64,000 nucleotides of DNA. It comes from Antedon mediterranea (Eukaryota; Echinodermata; Crinoidea; Comatulida; Antedonidae). Shown here one piece after another: positions 49,300 to 61,300 of this stretch; the first letter of the stretch is position 1, and each line of letters opens with the position of its first letter. Location of the stretch: NCBI RefSeq assembly GCF_964355755.1, contig NC_092671.1:7761001-7825000 (forward strand), read 5' to 3'. Under the pieces are notes generated by a model. The model made no database searches, had not been told where the DNA came from, and saw only the letters and a list, made by a program, of their open reading frames with translations. Both the position numbers and the translations under genes were made by a program.

Positions 49300-49640
49300 C
49301 CATGTTTTCTGATGTTGATCGACTCTTTTATTTGCCTTTTTTGAGTGTTGCATTCTTTCTCAAGGATAGCAGCGTTCCAATCAATGATTGGAACGCTGCT
49401 ATCCTTGAGAAAGAATGCAACACTCAAAAAAGGCAAATAAAAGAGTCGATCAACATCAGAAAACATGGAAAAATCATGAACAGAGATGAAGGAGCCCACG
49501 AATTGTCACACATTTATGATCAACTATTGGAGAAGGGGGCACGTCCTTTTGGACCTATTGGTGGCGCTATATCAACTCATCGTCGTCATGGGATTAACAA
49601 CGCTAGACGATGAAACACCAGTTGAGAATGAAACCTGATA
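49300..49640 (+). mobile_element. Truncated Penelope-like retroelement with perfect terminal palindrome
   Basis: The 169 nt from 49300 to 49468 form a perfect palindrome: 84-bp arms around one central base. The right arm reads into an ORF (49385-49613) with NDWNAAILEKECNTQKRQIK, KIMNRDEGAHELSHIYDQLL and a short tail. The pattern of an acidic-Lys-Arg-rich segment, then NRDEG and LSHIYD, is typical of the extreme C-terminus of endonuclease-bearing Penelope-like elements. The rest of the element (reverse transcriptase, endonuclease core) is missing, so it is 5' truncated. A stem GAAACC/GGTTTC follows at 49630-49647. The inverted duplication at the 5' end fits the known behaviour of Penelope-like insertions. 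Confidence 0.55.
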
Positions 49641-50679
49641 GGTTTCGAAACGTACTGTAAGTTCGCTTATACTATTTTTGGTTGTTCAAAAAGAAATTTT
49701 ATGTAATACTTAGTATTGAGATACGTGAACTAATAATTATCAATTTGTATGACAATTATTATTTTCAGCAAAGGTCATCTATAAAAACATTATATTACTT
49801 GAAATTTAAAACATTTTAAAAATCAAATGCGAGATTTATATACGGAATACAATCTATCAACTTCAATCAACATTATAAACTTACAGTTTTCAAATCATAA
49901 AATCCATATATTCATCGAACTGGGATAAAACACTTTTAAAAATAGAAAATAGTTGAGTTTGATATGAATGTTAAAAATATGACTCTTTAAAATGACGAAG
50001 GTACATGACAAAATTGATTTTTTCTTGGTTTATGATGGTTTTCTGTAAAAAGAATGACGTTTTGAAAACATTCTTTGAAAGGTTTGTGTATCAAGGTTAT
50101 GATATAAAACATTATCAAATTATTTTACAAATTAAAATTTTAATATTCATTAAAAATAACACAAGATGCTTTCAAACTATATTGATTTTGTAAATGACGT
50201 TTAAAAAATATATAAGATAATTTAACTTTCAAAACATCGATAGTGATCTTTTATTTAAATTTAAATGTAGTTGGAGTTTTTTACAATACTCCAAAATGGA
50301 TTTATTTTACGGTGTGTTCTAAATACTCAATACTTTGCTATCAAACAATGAAAGCTTGAATATAACATGCATAAAATTGTCTAAAAACATTAAAGATCAT
50401 CTCAACATCAAAACACATGAAACTTACACAAGGCCTACATAGATCTTTCTCATAAGTTAAATTGCCTCATGGCTGGAAGGAAGAAAAGTCTTTCAAATCC
50501 GTTCAGTATGTGGGTAGGCCTATTTAACTTATTGTGAAATATTTTGAAGGGATTTATATCATTATTATTAATCATAGCATTTAAAAAAACATCAGGTTTC
50601 TTAATCTCAGTTCCTCTTACATTTTTAGCAGAATCGCTAATCCCTTGTCCAACGTCCAACACTGCGCCACATGCCCTTA

Positions 50680-50704
50680 CAATAATAATAATAATAATAA
50701 TAAT
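50680..50704. repeat. (AAT)n microsatellite
   Basis: A short AAT trinucleotide run just outside the foldback at 50697-50940. Confidence 0.85.
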
Positions 50705-50940
50705 AGTCATTAGGTTCTTCAGCCTACGGTAATATTATATGAATTATGCTGTCTACATAACTATGAAACTAAGTTTGACCCCAACAAAGTGACCAAATAT
50801 GGTAGTGATATGCATAAATATGGTAGTGATATGACATCACCATGTCCATTTTCTCACATGAAGTTTGATAGTGTAGACAGATCTTGATTCATATAATACC
50901 ATGTAGGCTGAAGAACCTAATCAAATGATTACTATTATTG
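50697..50940. mobile_element. Foldback element containing MITE copy C
   Basis: Outer arms of about 45 bp (TTAGGTTCTTCAGCCTAC and TAATATTATATGAAT on the left; their inverse at 50888-50940) enclose a third member of the TCTACACTATCAAACT MITE family (50749-50880). The inner copy has the diverged left end CTGTCTACATAACTATGAAA, an intact right end TTTGATAGTGTAGACAG and two ATATGGTAGTGATATG words. The nested symmetry suggests either insertion of one palindromic element into another or an extended variant of the family. Confidence 0.6.
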
Positions 50941-53900
50941 TAAGCAAGATACTTTACGTACGTTTGCCCCTCTCCACCCAGGTGTATAAATGGGTACTCG
51001 GTTAGATCAAGACATAATTTGCCCTGATTACTAGCTGCATTATGGGAGTATGTTTCCATCGTGTTTGGTCCAAAAAAATTACGGGGTAAAAATGTGAAGC
51101 GCTTAGAAGCATTGTGCAATAAGCGCTATATAAAAAAAGAATAAACGGAAACGAACTTCTTTATAATATAATGTAAAGATTTGATATTTATCCTCTCTTA
51201 TTAATGTGTTTGCGTTGAATAATTGAATGTATTAATTTGGATTTTGTAAATGGATTAAAGATGGGATTGAATTGAACCGACCAGCATACTAACGAGAAGT
51301 GTATGAGAAAAGACAATATATTGCATCAGACTTTAAAACAATTAGTGAATCAATCAAATCAATTAATATTGTATTGTTATATTAATGTATGCATTTTCTA
51401 CATGAATGAATCTAGAAATTAGAAAGTACATCGATGGATTTGTTTTTTTTGGCAAATTATTGAAAACACAATTTTATTACTAAAAACATCATGATTTTTT
51501 CAGTTTGATTGGAAACTAAAATTGATATAACGCGACGAAATTTTAATCTACAGTTAAGTTTTAATTACAATTAATTGTAACATCATAATATTTAAATACA
51601 CGGTTAAACTGTACTTGTTAATTTAATGTGTGAAAACATTCATAAAGACCATGTATGTTTTAATAGGTCCTACTAAAAATAATACAAACAGTTTTGGCTG
51701 TTAAGTTCTGGTGGCAAACTTTTCTAAAGCAGAGAAAGCCTCAATGAATAGTTTTGGTTTACCAATAACTGTGTTTACACTTACATAATGTAAATAACAA
51801 CATAGATTAGGCCTATTAAACTATATATTTATTATTAATTTCTCAAGGGTTTGTCTTCAATCAAACATTTAATCTGATATCAAAAACATTTTGATAGAAA
51901 TCCAAGCAAATAATTTCTCATTTATACGCAATTATGAAAGCGACTAAATAGGATTTTCCCAGAACTGGGTTTCAACACATAACGATATTATACGTGAAGA
52001 TTTCACACATTTAACGGGCTAACCACGTAAATTAATAACAATAAAATTCAAATGAAATCGAATTCTATGCATTACCAAGTAGGCGTAAGAGAGAAATTTT
52101 GGATAATATAATATATAACTATTGTCACAAAATATGGGCCTTTTAGATAAAAAAAATTGTAAAATCTCAGTAAACTATTAAGTGTTACCTAAGTTCACGA
52201 AAAGAGGAGAATCATATCGTTTTAAAGACATTGAAAATAATTAAATTCAAATTATGTTGCAATAACAGTAGTGTGTGAGTAGTATTGAATCAGAGTAATA
52301 TGGAAAAAACAAGACCGCTGAGAAATCCTAGTTCCTGATGTATGTTATTTATTTCAGTGTTAAAAAGTTTACTAGTCTCGGTAACATTTCTGAGATCTTA
52401 TAAGTGAAATATTGTAAAAGAAATTGTTCTTTAAAATAAACATTAATAGTAGATTTTATGAAATATAATCATTACATTTAAAAAAGAAAAACATAAACAA
52501 AAATCATTGAATTAATAATAATATGCAATGCACACAGTAGAAACCGCTACAAGAGAACACTATGGACCTAACAAAGAGGTCCCTTAATAGAGGTATCGCC
52601 TAATTAGGTGTTGGCCGGAAAATGAAATTTCTTTTCATTCGTTTAACGGGATAGTGTCCCTTAATAAAGGTGTTCCGAAGGAGGGTTTCGTATATATGCG
52701 TTGCCAAAATATTAAAAAACCCCAATTTCCGGATAAATAGAGATTTTGGAAAGTACAAAGAAAGGTTATAAATATTATAGCTACCTTAATCTAAAATTTA
52801 AATTAAGATAGACAGACCATCTGGTATAGACAGTCGATGTCACTTAGGCATCAATCATTAATTCAGGACCCTACTTCTTACTCTTAAGTCTTTCACAAAA
52901 TATGATACTTTCCTATCACTTAATATTTGTTAATTTACTTTTCCAAAATAAATGTTTTGCGTGACTGTAACATTTTTACTCATCTCATTTTTTATCTATT
53001 TATACATGGTTAAACTCTTTTAAGTAGTCACGAAAATATCTACCAATTTTAAAACTGTTTTCTATTGTTGCGGCAGATAAGGGAATGAACTTTTTTTTAT
53101 ATAAAATATAAAGCGGAACCGTTCAGGTGAAAAGAAGAAGGAAAATTGCATTTGGGTTGGTTGATTTGAATGGATTGGATTATAAAAAGAATACCTTTTG
53201 CTCATTGTTCGTATAGATAACAGCACGATAAGTTTTTGTCAATGCTAAAAGTACGGTACTGTACTTCTACTTCAGTTTTTTTCGACCGGAAAAATACCGA
53301 AAATGCGAAATTGGCTTACTATCTTATCAACAGAATATCTAAATGTAGAGTGCAACTATAATATAGTGGACTTGTTACTCATTTTTTTTGTTATACAAAG
53401 TATACTTCTTACCTAAAATACTAATATGAACAATAGAAGGAACTATTAAGAACGAATGTACTAAGTAGTTCCATAATTATTTCTAAGGCAGTTCTATGTA
53501 AAAAGTCTGATACTTTTGCTTCTCATAGTCTTTACCGAAAGTACAGTACAAACATGGAGTGGAAATTGTGGTTTATAAGCTGAACTCATATAAATAGTTT
53601 ATAAATATAAACACGTACCATCAGCAATATTAAATATTTTAATACCTTGTAATAATTATTATCATGTTTCAACTCTATGATAGAAATGTAAACTTCGAAG
53701 CACTTAAGTAAAATCAATTAGCTTACGGCATCAGTTAAAACCCCTGATTTCTGTTGTGAAACTGCTAAGTAAAGACGTTATAAATGTTTTAGTTCCAATA
53801 GATGCGGCGAAATGTGTATGCATTTCAGTAAAGCAATGGCCTGATGTAAAAGTCTTAATGTATGAATGTTATAGGAAAATGTTTTTATCAAATTCATTTT

Positions 53901-54479
53901 ATTTTCTTTATAAACTAAAAAACTAAAGAAGTACAGTCTTGTAAACTAAGGAACAAATAAGTAACACAAAATGTTTCTGTTCTGATGATGAGAATAGTTT
54001 CTCGAAACATGTCAAGACATTTTAGGGCAGTTTGCCTATTTATCAAATGCCTCACAATCGTTATTTTAACTCAAAAGTTCGGTGGAATCATTCATGATTT
54101 ATTTTACATAAAATCCTATTGAAATGCAATGAGAAATTTAGAGGAGAATGATCATAATTAAACAATTTCTATATTATTAAATAATATATTTTGTTTCAGA
54201 AATTTAACAAATCTTTAGCAAGCGGAAACATCCGAAACTCTTCTTATTATTAAACTTATTTTACAATTCCTAAAGAGAAATTATTGAAATAAATCTAATT
54301 ATGTTATATCGATGTACTGATCTATTTAATCTACAGTTTGATCACTAAAATTTGGAGAGCAGAATTTGACCAAGATTAAATTTGGAAACAACCAACTTTG
54401 GCAATTGTGATTGATAGACAATGTTTTTATAATGCTCAATGAATATAATCAACAAAAGATTTTAAGAAACTTTATTTAA

Positions 54480-54493
54480 AACCCCCCCCCCCC
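54480..54493. repeat. Poly-C tract
   Basis: A run of C residues is conspicuous in this AT-rich sequence. A similar C-run occurs at about 37406-37417. Confidence 0.8.
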
Positions 54494-55375
54494 AAATTTA
54501 AGTTTATTAGATTACATATCTGTTTAAAGCAAAGTCTAAGATTATTGAGACAAACTTACATAATGCGATGATCACTAAAATCAATATTTCTTGTAATTCC
54601 ACTAATTATTTCAATATAAAATAAAATCATTTTCAAATCAATCAATCAATCGACCCAGTATAATAAACCAGTGCACCACTTGGTATGGTTTTGTTTAAAT
54701 ATTTTAAACAGCGGTCAAGACATACAGTACGAACGCAACTATATGTACTTATGTCTTCTTCATGTATTGATAGTAAAATTACTTCCTAATGAACTCTGAC
54801 CAGAACTGATTTACATAAAGTTCACATACGCGCATAATATAGAGCCCCGAATCGGTATTAGCAAATTCGAATAGTTTGTTCACACCTTTGTGCAAATTTC
54901 ACCAATAGTATTTGTAGTTATATCTAGATCTGTCCAACTAACATTCAATATTATTTTTAGAGAAATACTTTCGAGTAAACGTTATGATTGTATTATGTTT
55001 TTTATTGTATTAATAATAATCTCTGGGTGTATATGAATCTAGTAATACATAGTACGGGACTTGACAATGACCGCACTGCTGGAGAGTTAAGGGATCATAA
55101 ATTCTATAAATTTGGTCGTTATTAACTTAGATAGGCGTTCACAAACAGATGCCGACAATTTCCTGAGAAACCCTAGCAAATTACGAGTGGCGATTAAAAC
55201 CACAGCTCAGACCAAGTTTTTGCATTGACAGCATGGCGATTGAAGCCCGCTGCGATTCCATAAAGTTACCTTAACTCATTGCGCGTGTTATAAATTCGAA
55301 TTATCAATGAATGTTATTATTTGATGCTATTTTTGTGGCTACATAACTGAGATACGATATTTTTTGCGAGTTCTA

Positions 55376-55838
55376 ATGCAGCAGTTAGGAAGAAGTACAT
55401 TTTATGATCAATCTAACATAAACGTAATGGACACCTCACCATCACAAGCGTTTGGGACAAAAACTTGTAATCTACCATCTCCGTATCAGTCAAGAAACGC
55501 CAGTAGTTTTATGCAAGTTTCCGCAGGCAGTGAAAGAAGTGGACCTTACCATGCGTCTTTTCCATATACCCGACCAGACTGCCGTTTTATGCAGTCATCA
55601 AGTGACGAGCACAAGGCGTTTCGTTCTAGCTCTCTACCTTTTAACGCCAGCCTAGAGATGTCAAGTTCTAGTCATGATCGCCCCAGCCCCATGGATATTG
55701 GAACGCCGTTTAGGTATCCTGGTGGTATGAACGGCGCGTCAGCGATGTACAATGGGGGAGCATCTCAGGGGCAACACCATGTACCGTACCTTAACTATTC
55801 TCCATGTGCAACATCAGCAAGCTATTTTAATATGGCAG
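55376..55838 (+). CDS. Posterior Hox gene, exon 1 (Hox11/13-type, partial)
   Basis: From ATG at 55376 (an earlier in-frame TTG at 55364 is not a likely start), 154 codons plus one base run to a GTAAAC donor at 55839. The product starts MQQLGRSTFYDQSN, is rich in Ser, Pro, Tyr and Met, and ends HHVPYLNYSPCATSASYF then NMAG. There is no YPWM hexapeptide, as expected for posterior Hox proteins. The exon layout (long Ser/Tyr-rich exon 1, phase-1 donor before the homeobox exon) and the position next to a divergent Evx argue for the last Hox gene of the cluster, called Hox11/13c in echinoderms. The homeobox exon is not in the remaining 8 kb, so identity rests on context and composition. Confidence 0.7.
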
Positions 55839-58293
55839 GTAAACCTATTTTGTTATACTATTGAGCTATATAATGTAGATTCTATATAATTAGACGCTTT
55901 CACACGTCTATTTTAAGAGCGTTTAATGCTTAACTTGTAAAAGACATAAAACGAACAATCGAATATTTTGCTTTCTCTAGATTGGTTTATGTAGCCTGTG
56001 TGTATACTTTAAAATGAGCAATTTCAGTATTATGTTTGATTAAAAGGACGTCTCTGAAATATTATAATCAATTATTATTGTTAGACATACAGATTTAACG
56101 TCACTATAAATATTAAGCGTTTAGTATTAACAATATCGATACCAAGTTTGTCCAGATTTCTACACATTATGGTTATGATAAATTCCTTAATTTAACTTGC
56201 TTCAAATTAAAATTTAATCTGGGGTACAGACATTGGTATTCTATTTGTGTTGTTTTTTTCAATTATATAAATAGATGCTATTCTAACATTGTTAGTAATA
56301 TTTAAACGAAAAAATACATACAGTATATAACAGTTATTCTTGTATCTCTCTAATAAAACATGCTTATCTATTGGTGTACCGTACTTAGACAATGATATAT
56401 TGTTATAGCTTACATTTAACTTGCTAGACAAATTGAAGGATAGCTATTTCCACATTGTAGGCCTATTTACAGGCTTTAAAAAAAGTCTAAAACGTTAAGA
56501 ACAATGGATAAACTATTCACTATAGTCATTCAGAAGTAACGTTAATTGATATCTTGTTATATTGGTTACTCATTGATATAATCCTTATTACCGACACATA
56601 ACTTAAATATGGCCTATATTATATTTTCTCGTAAAGTTGTAATTTCGTCTTTGTCGTTTTGTGAGAAACGTCAAACGTTAAAATGATGCGCAAAAAATGA
56701 CACGAAACAAAGATGATGAGAAAATGTTTCTCTGTAGGAAAATATTACGATTTTTTTTTCTTCAAATGTACGTATTTGTATTCAATTAAATGGATGATTT
56801 CAGCAAGAACCGTTTCATAAACATGTTAAAAGATATTAAATTTAATAGCGTTATAAATTCGTAATATATATCAATATCGCCATTCCCCAAATGCTCTACA
56901 CGATGAGATTTGAATCGCTGTGCATTTTGTTGTACGCTATAAAAACATAAAACTATAAAACGTCATCGTCTATGACCTAATGGAAAGAGAGTCTCAGACA
57001 AATTCAACATAACTGAATAAAGTCCAGGACAATTAAGCCTAAGTCGGTGTATGTGAGCGACATTCTAATTAATGTTTACTCAATTATAAGTGAGGGTGAT
57101 TCCTCTTCCAATGCTCTTTCACACGTGATTCAAAAGCAAGCGTTAATAATCATTAAATTAAGTCTTAGTTTACACAGTGCAAAATGCAGCGGGCGTAGGT
57201 TGAGTAGAATATAAAGGTAGGATGACTAAAACAAATTATACACCATTTTGTCAATCGCAGCTACATTTTTAAAATTCATTTTAAAAAGGGAAAGAAGCTG
57301 CAATCCTAGCAAACCCACAAAATAGTATAGTTACAGGCCTAGCTGAATGAGTGTACCTCCTATGTTCAATTTATTATCACGGGTTTAACAATATGTGACC
57401 CTCCTCATGTGACCATGTCGTCTTGGATGGCTGTGATAAGCCATATAAAAACGGAAATGCTGTTTGTGTTGCTTAGTTGTAAATAAAATTCATTATTGTA
57501 TCTTAAAACCGTTTCATAATTCTACTAATAATGCATATTTGGTGTACCACTCTATATTATTGCTATATTTATACTTCATGTTTAGTACCAAAAAAGAATT
57601 TTAATTAGAAGTTCTTACTTAATTGGTTTCTTACACAGAGGAAACATCTATATCATGTGAAACCTATTTTTAATATTGCTGCACAGTAGCCATACCCTAA
57701 CATAAACTTAATTATTATCATTTTAATAGATATTTTGTGCATACAATTTATAAATTCAATCTAGCTTTTACAGTTCATTGCGCTACGGTGAATCACGTCT
57801 GATGTGTGTGCGTACACTTTGGGAATTTAAATTTTAGTTTTCTTACAGAATGTATGGACGAAGAGATATCATCGTTACTTCATAGATTCATATAAGTGTT
57901 TTAGTTATTTTTAAGCTTTGAAACTGGGCATATCAGACAATAAATAAGTGTATAAACCAAAACAGTAACATATAACAATATAGCTAGGGAATACAGATAA
58001 CTGCAAACTCAGTGAATGATGGAGGTTTTTCAAATCATACAGCCTCAGAGGCAGGCCTACATATGTTGTAGAAATACGACATAAAACAGGCCCTACTTGG
58101 TTGTTTCCAAACATTTTAATTTTTTTACACTACTATACTAAAAAAAAAGAAAAAAAAAGTGCATTAACAACTGAACAACCGAAAAAAGATACATGAATTT
58201 AGAGAGAACATGGTGGGAGGTACTTTGACGTATCAAATACCAATTCAATCGTAGGAATTGATTTATATTACACAAACCAACAGTGGTGTTGGT

Positions 58294-58366
58294 AGTCTAT
58301 GAGTGAGATACCTACCTGTATAGCATATGTAGAGGCTATACAGGTAGGGATCTCACGAAATAGACT
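58294..58366 (+). ncRNA. Pre-miRNA-like hairpin
   Basis: The 22-nt arm at 58303-58324 (GTGAGATACCTACCTGTATA then GC) pairs with 58335-58356 with a single mismatch across a 10-base loop. The stem resumes with AGTCTAT/ATAGACT outside a small internal loop, giving a 73-nt hairpin, the size of a miRNA precursor. The arm ends in TGTATAG like let-7 but has a different seed, so it is not let-7, and it is not miR-10. A miniature foldback repeat is the main alternative. Confidence 0.4.
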
Positions 58367-61300
58367 GGTATATTATACTCATATGACTTTTTAACGTTTT
58401 GTATAATATACCTAAACTTTTCTTCTAACTCCGTAATATTTTAGCATTTTTTTGCTATCCAATGTTTTAACATTTGTGATAAAGTAACTTTTGGTAAGAC
58501 TACCGTAATTGTACGACGTTGGGCCTCTCTTTTCCTGCCTAAGTTATAGCTTGAATACTATCATACTCCTCCGTGTTTCGTCAGCAATGGAACTATATAT
58601 TTCAAGACGTATAACACAACGCAATTTAAGTTAAAAAACAAACGTTTGCAAAATTGAAACAAAACTAGTTTCTTTACTTATCTTCTTAGTGAATTCAAAT
58701 TACAATTTAATCCGCAATTTGCACAAATTGAAACTAACATAAAATTGAAATTTCCATACAAATTAATCAATAATACCAGTATTAAGAAGTTGGTGGAATG
58801 GGACAACCCAACCTGGACCTTTAAATCAAAACTTTTCATTAAGAAAATTATATTTAGTAGAATTAAAAATGATGATGCTTAGTAACTTTTCTAATTCGCG
58901 AATATATAATGTGGACACAAACCGCCATTGAGAGAAATATTCCCACCATGTTGTAAATTGTGGTAAAATGAAGTAACATTTTCTCCGGCAATTTAGTTTT
59001 TTTTTATAGCACATAATTTGTTTTTACATGATGCCTTTCCATAAAATTTTGTGAAAACAAACATTTTAACGATTAGTCCTAACTTAACTACCTTGGACTT
59101 TTACTAAAAACTTTCTAAGAATTTTGAATACATTGGTTAATTATTAATAACAAAATAGCAAAGCAAATAAAAGTTATGTAACACAAAGCCTAACACTTGT
59201 AACTGAGGGTAACTTTGTATTGGACCATTAGAAGAAGATAATAGTTCATTTTTACGTTTAATTTATCTGATTATACATGCATAAGGTATCATTCATCGGC
59301 GTAGAAAACGCTGTCTTGTAACTCGAAATCACCATAATACCACAACATTATTTTATTGTACAAGGACAACACGATATCTTGGTTTATTTGGAACAACATA
59401 TAACGCTAAATAATTTGCTTATCTGAGCATCTAAAATGTAATTGTAGAAACGGTATATTCTATTTAATTTTAGATTTTAGAAATCGGTGACTTGAATATT
59501 GGTTTTGAAAACCCGCTCACATCGCCCACATGCACCATGAATTATAACGAAAAAAGTCCGAAACTTGATCGAGTCGAATGGAGTTACTCGGTTCCTCTGG
59601 TACTACATGGCCATATGGGTTTACTTCAACGGCTCCAAAAATCATTTAATGGGAAGGAGAAACTGGTTGTAAAGTTTGCAACCAGTTCTCTTTGAACATA
59701 AGATGATCTGATGGTATCAGACAATAAGACCATGAGAAAAAAGATATGCAAATGTCTAGAAGAATATTAGTGGAATTTGAAATCTATTACAATATTATAA
59801 AATTAGTAAATTGTAACATAATTGTTAGGATTGATTATGATTACATCCCTGAATTTTTAAAAGTTAGGAGATGTTCTGTATTTTTTCATTTACAAACATT
59901 TGTTGGAATACTTCTGTATAATAGGCCTATGTTTGGTAACGAACTTTTTCATAAATATCTTCAACATTCGATTAAGCATGACATCGTTATGTATTGGGTT
60001 TTTAGTAAGCAATGTTTGGTGAACTGTGTTAAAACGGATATATTTCGGATATGAATAAAGTGACGGTTACATTTCCTTATAAAATTTTAAATTCCAATAA
60101 AAAATACAATTTACCCTATTTCCCACAATTTTATCTGAATTTTATAAATGTACCTAAACATCTTACATGTGTTAGTTATGACAGGCAAAACAGAAATAAA
60201 TAATAAATAGAATATATACTTCTTGTATCATGTTGTTGACTTGTACTTTCTACAGACGATAGTGTTAGCCAATTTACACAAATTATAGATGTAAACTATT
60301 CCTTTTAAATATAATCATTATTTTCATATTTTTAATTTTGTGTTATGTTTCTTCGGCCAGACTGTAGCGATACCAATGTTTCTTATTATCTGCCACAGTA
60401 TTTAGAATAACCTATCAACATTAATATATAACATCAATCTGAATACTTAAAGTAGTTTACAATGATATAGTTCAATTAATCCGCTATATACATTTGTCAT
60501 TTATAACCGACATGATGTTTCAGTATCAGTAGTTAAATAAACACTAGTATATATAGTAGGCCCATTTTTTGTTTTATCCTCCTAACATTTCACAGTACAG
60601 GCTTTTCCCTAATTTTTGAATTTCATACTTTTTATACCAATTTTACTCAATTTCATGTGTATTGCTTGTTCTATTTTTCTTGTATATGTTTAATTTTTTT
60701 TCAATTTTTTAATGAAGGACTGTTTTGTCTATTTATAAATTACATAAAAAACAATATTGTAAACACCTTAGTGAAATTCAACACTTGCTTAATTACGGTT
60801 TAATGGGAAGCAAAAACAAATTATAAGAACAGAGGTCTTGCGGTTGAATTTTTATTACATTCCTTTAAATTAATTATAACAAAATACAAAAATCAATATA
60901 TTTCAAATGAATTAATCTCGCTACTGAAAATAAACATTCTACACGGATCCGGAATAACGGATGATTCTGTACTTTTGACGAGTTTACTGCCACGGCCATG
61001 TTGGGGCTCAATTACCATCGGTCTGGTCAATTAAACGTTCCGTAAAGTAAGTGTACTTTTCTCTTTTCTGTCGGCTTAATATTGCACATAAAATATTCTA
61101 TAGCGGTAGTCAATTATGGCTTAACCATAACTGTAACAAAAGACATGGTGATGAAAGAGTGAGATATGATTATAATATCAAGAACATTTGTTGTCTACTT
61201 AGTGTACTTAATGATATCAAGAAAGATAATACTAAATTAGTAATCTGCATAATGTTTACGTAATTATATCTATGACCAAAGCGGCAAAAATTGATTTACA

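Larger units (their letters stand above)
34758..55375. other. Evx-Hox divergent intergenic interval
   Basis: This 20.6-kb stretch separates the start codons of Evx and the Hox gene, which point away from each other. No exon with domain support was found. It contains a MITE (41.9 kb), a retroelement tail (49.3 kb), a foldback structure (50.7 kb), a CTCF-like site (45.26 kb) and a miRNA-like hairpin (47.1 kb), all listed separately. The remainder is AT-rich single-copy-looking DNA that probably includes the promoters and enhancers of both genes. Confidence 0.6.

Noticed and set aside
55364-55375. Earlier start for the Hox exon 1
   Set aside because: The codon at 55364 is TTG, so the first ATG in frame at 55376 was preferred.
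58303-58324. Arm of the hairpin as a let-7 gene
   Set aside because: Only the end TGTATAG and the start TGAG resemble let-7; the seed (GAGATAC) does not match GAGGTAG.
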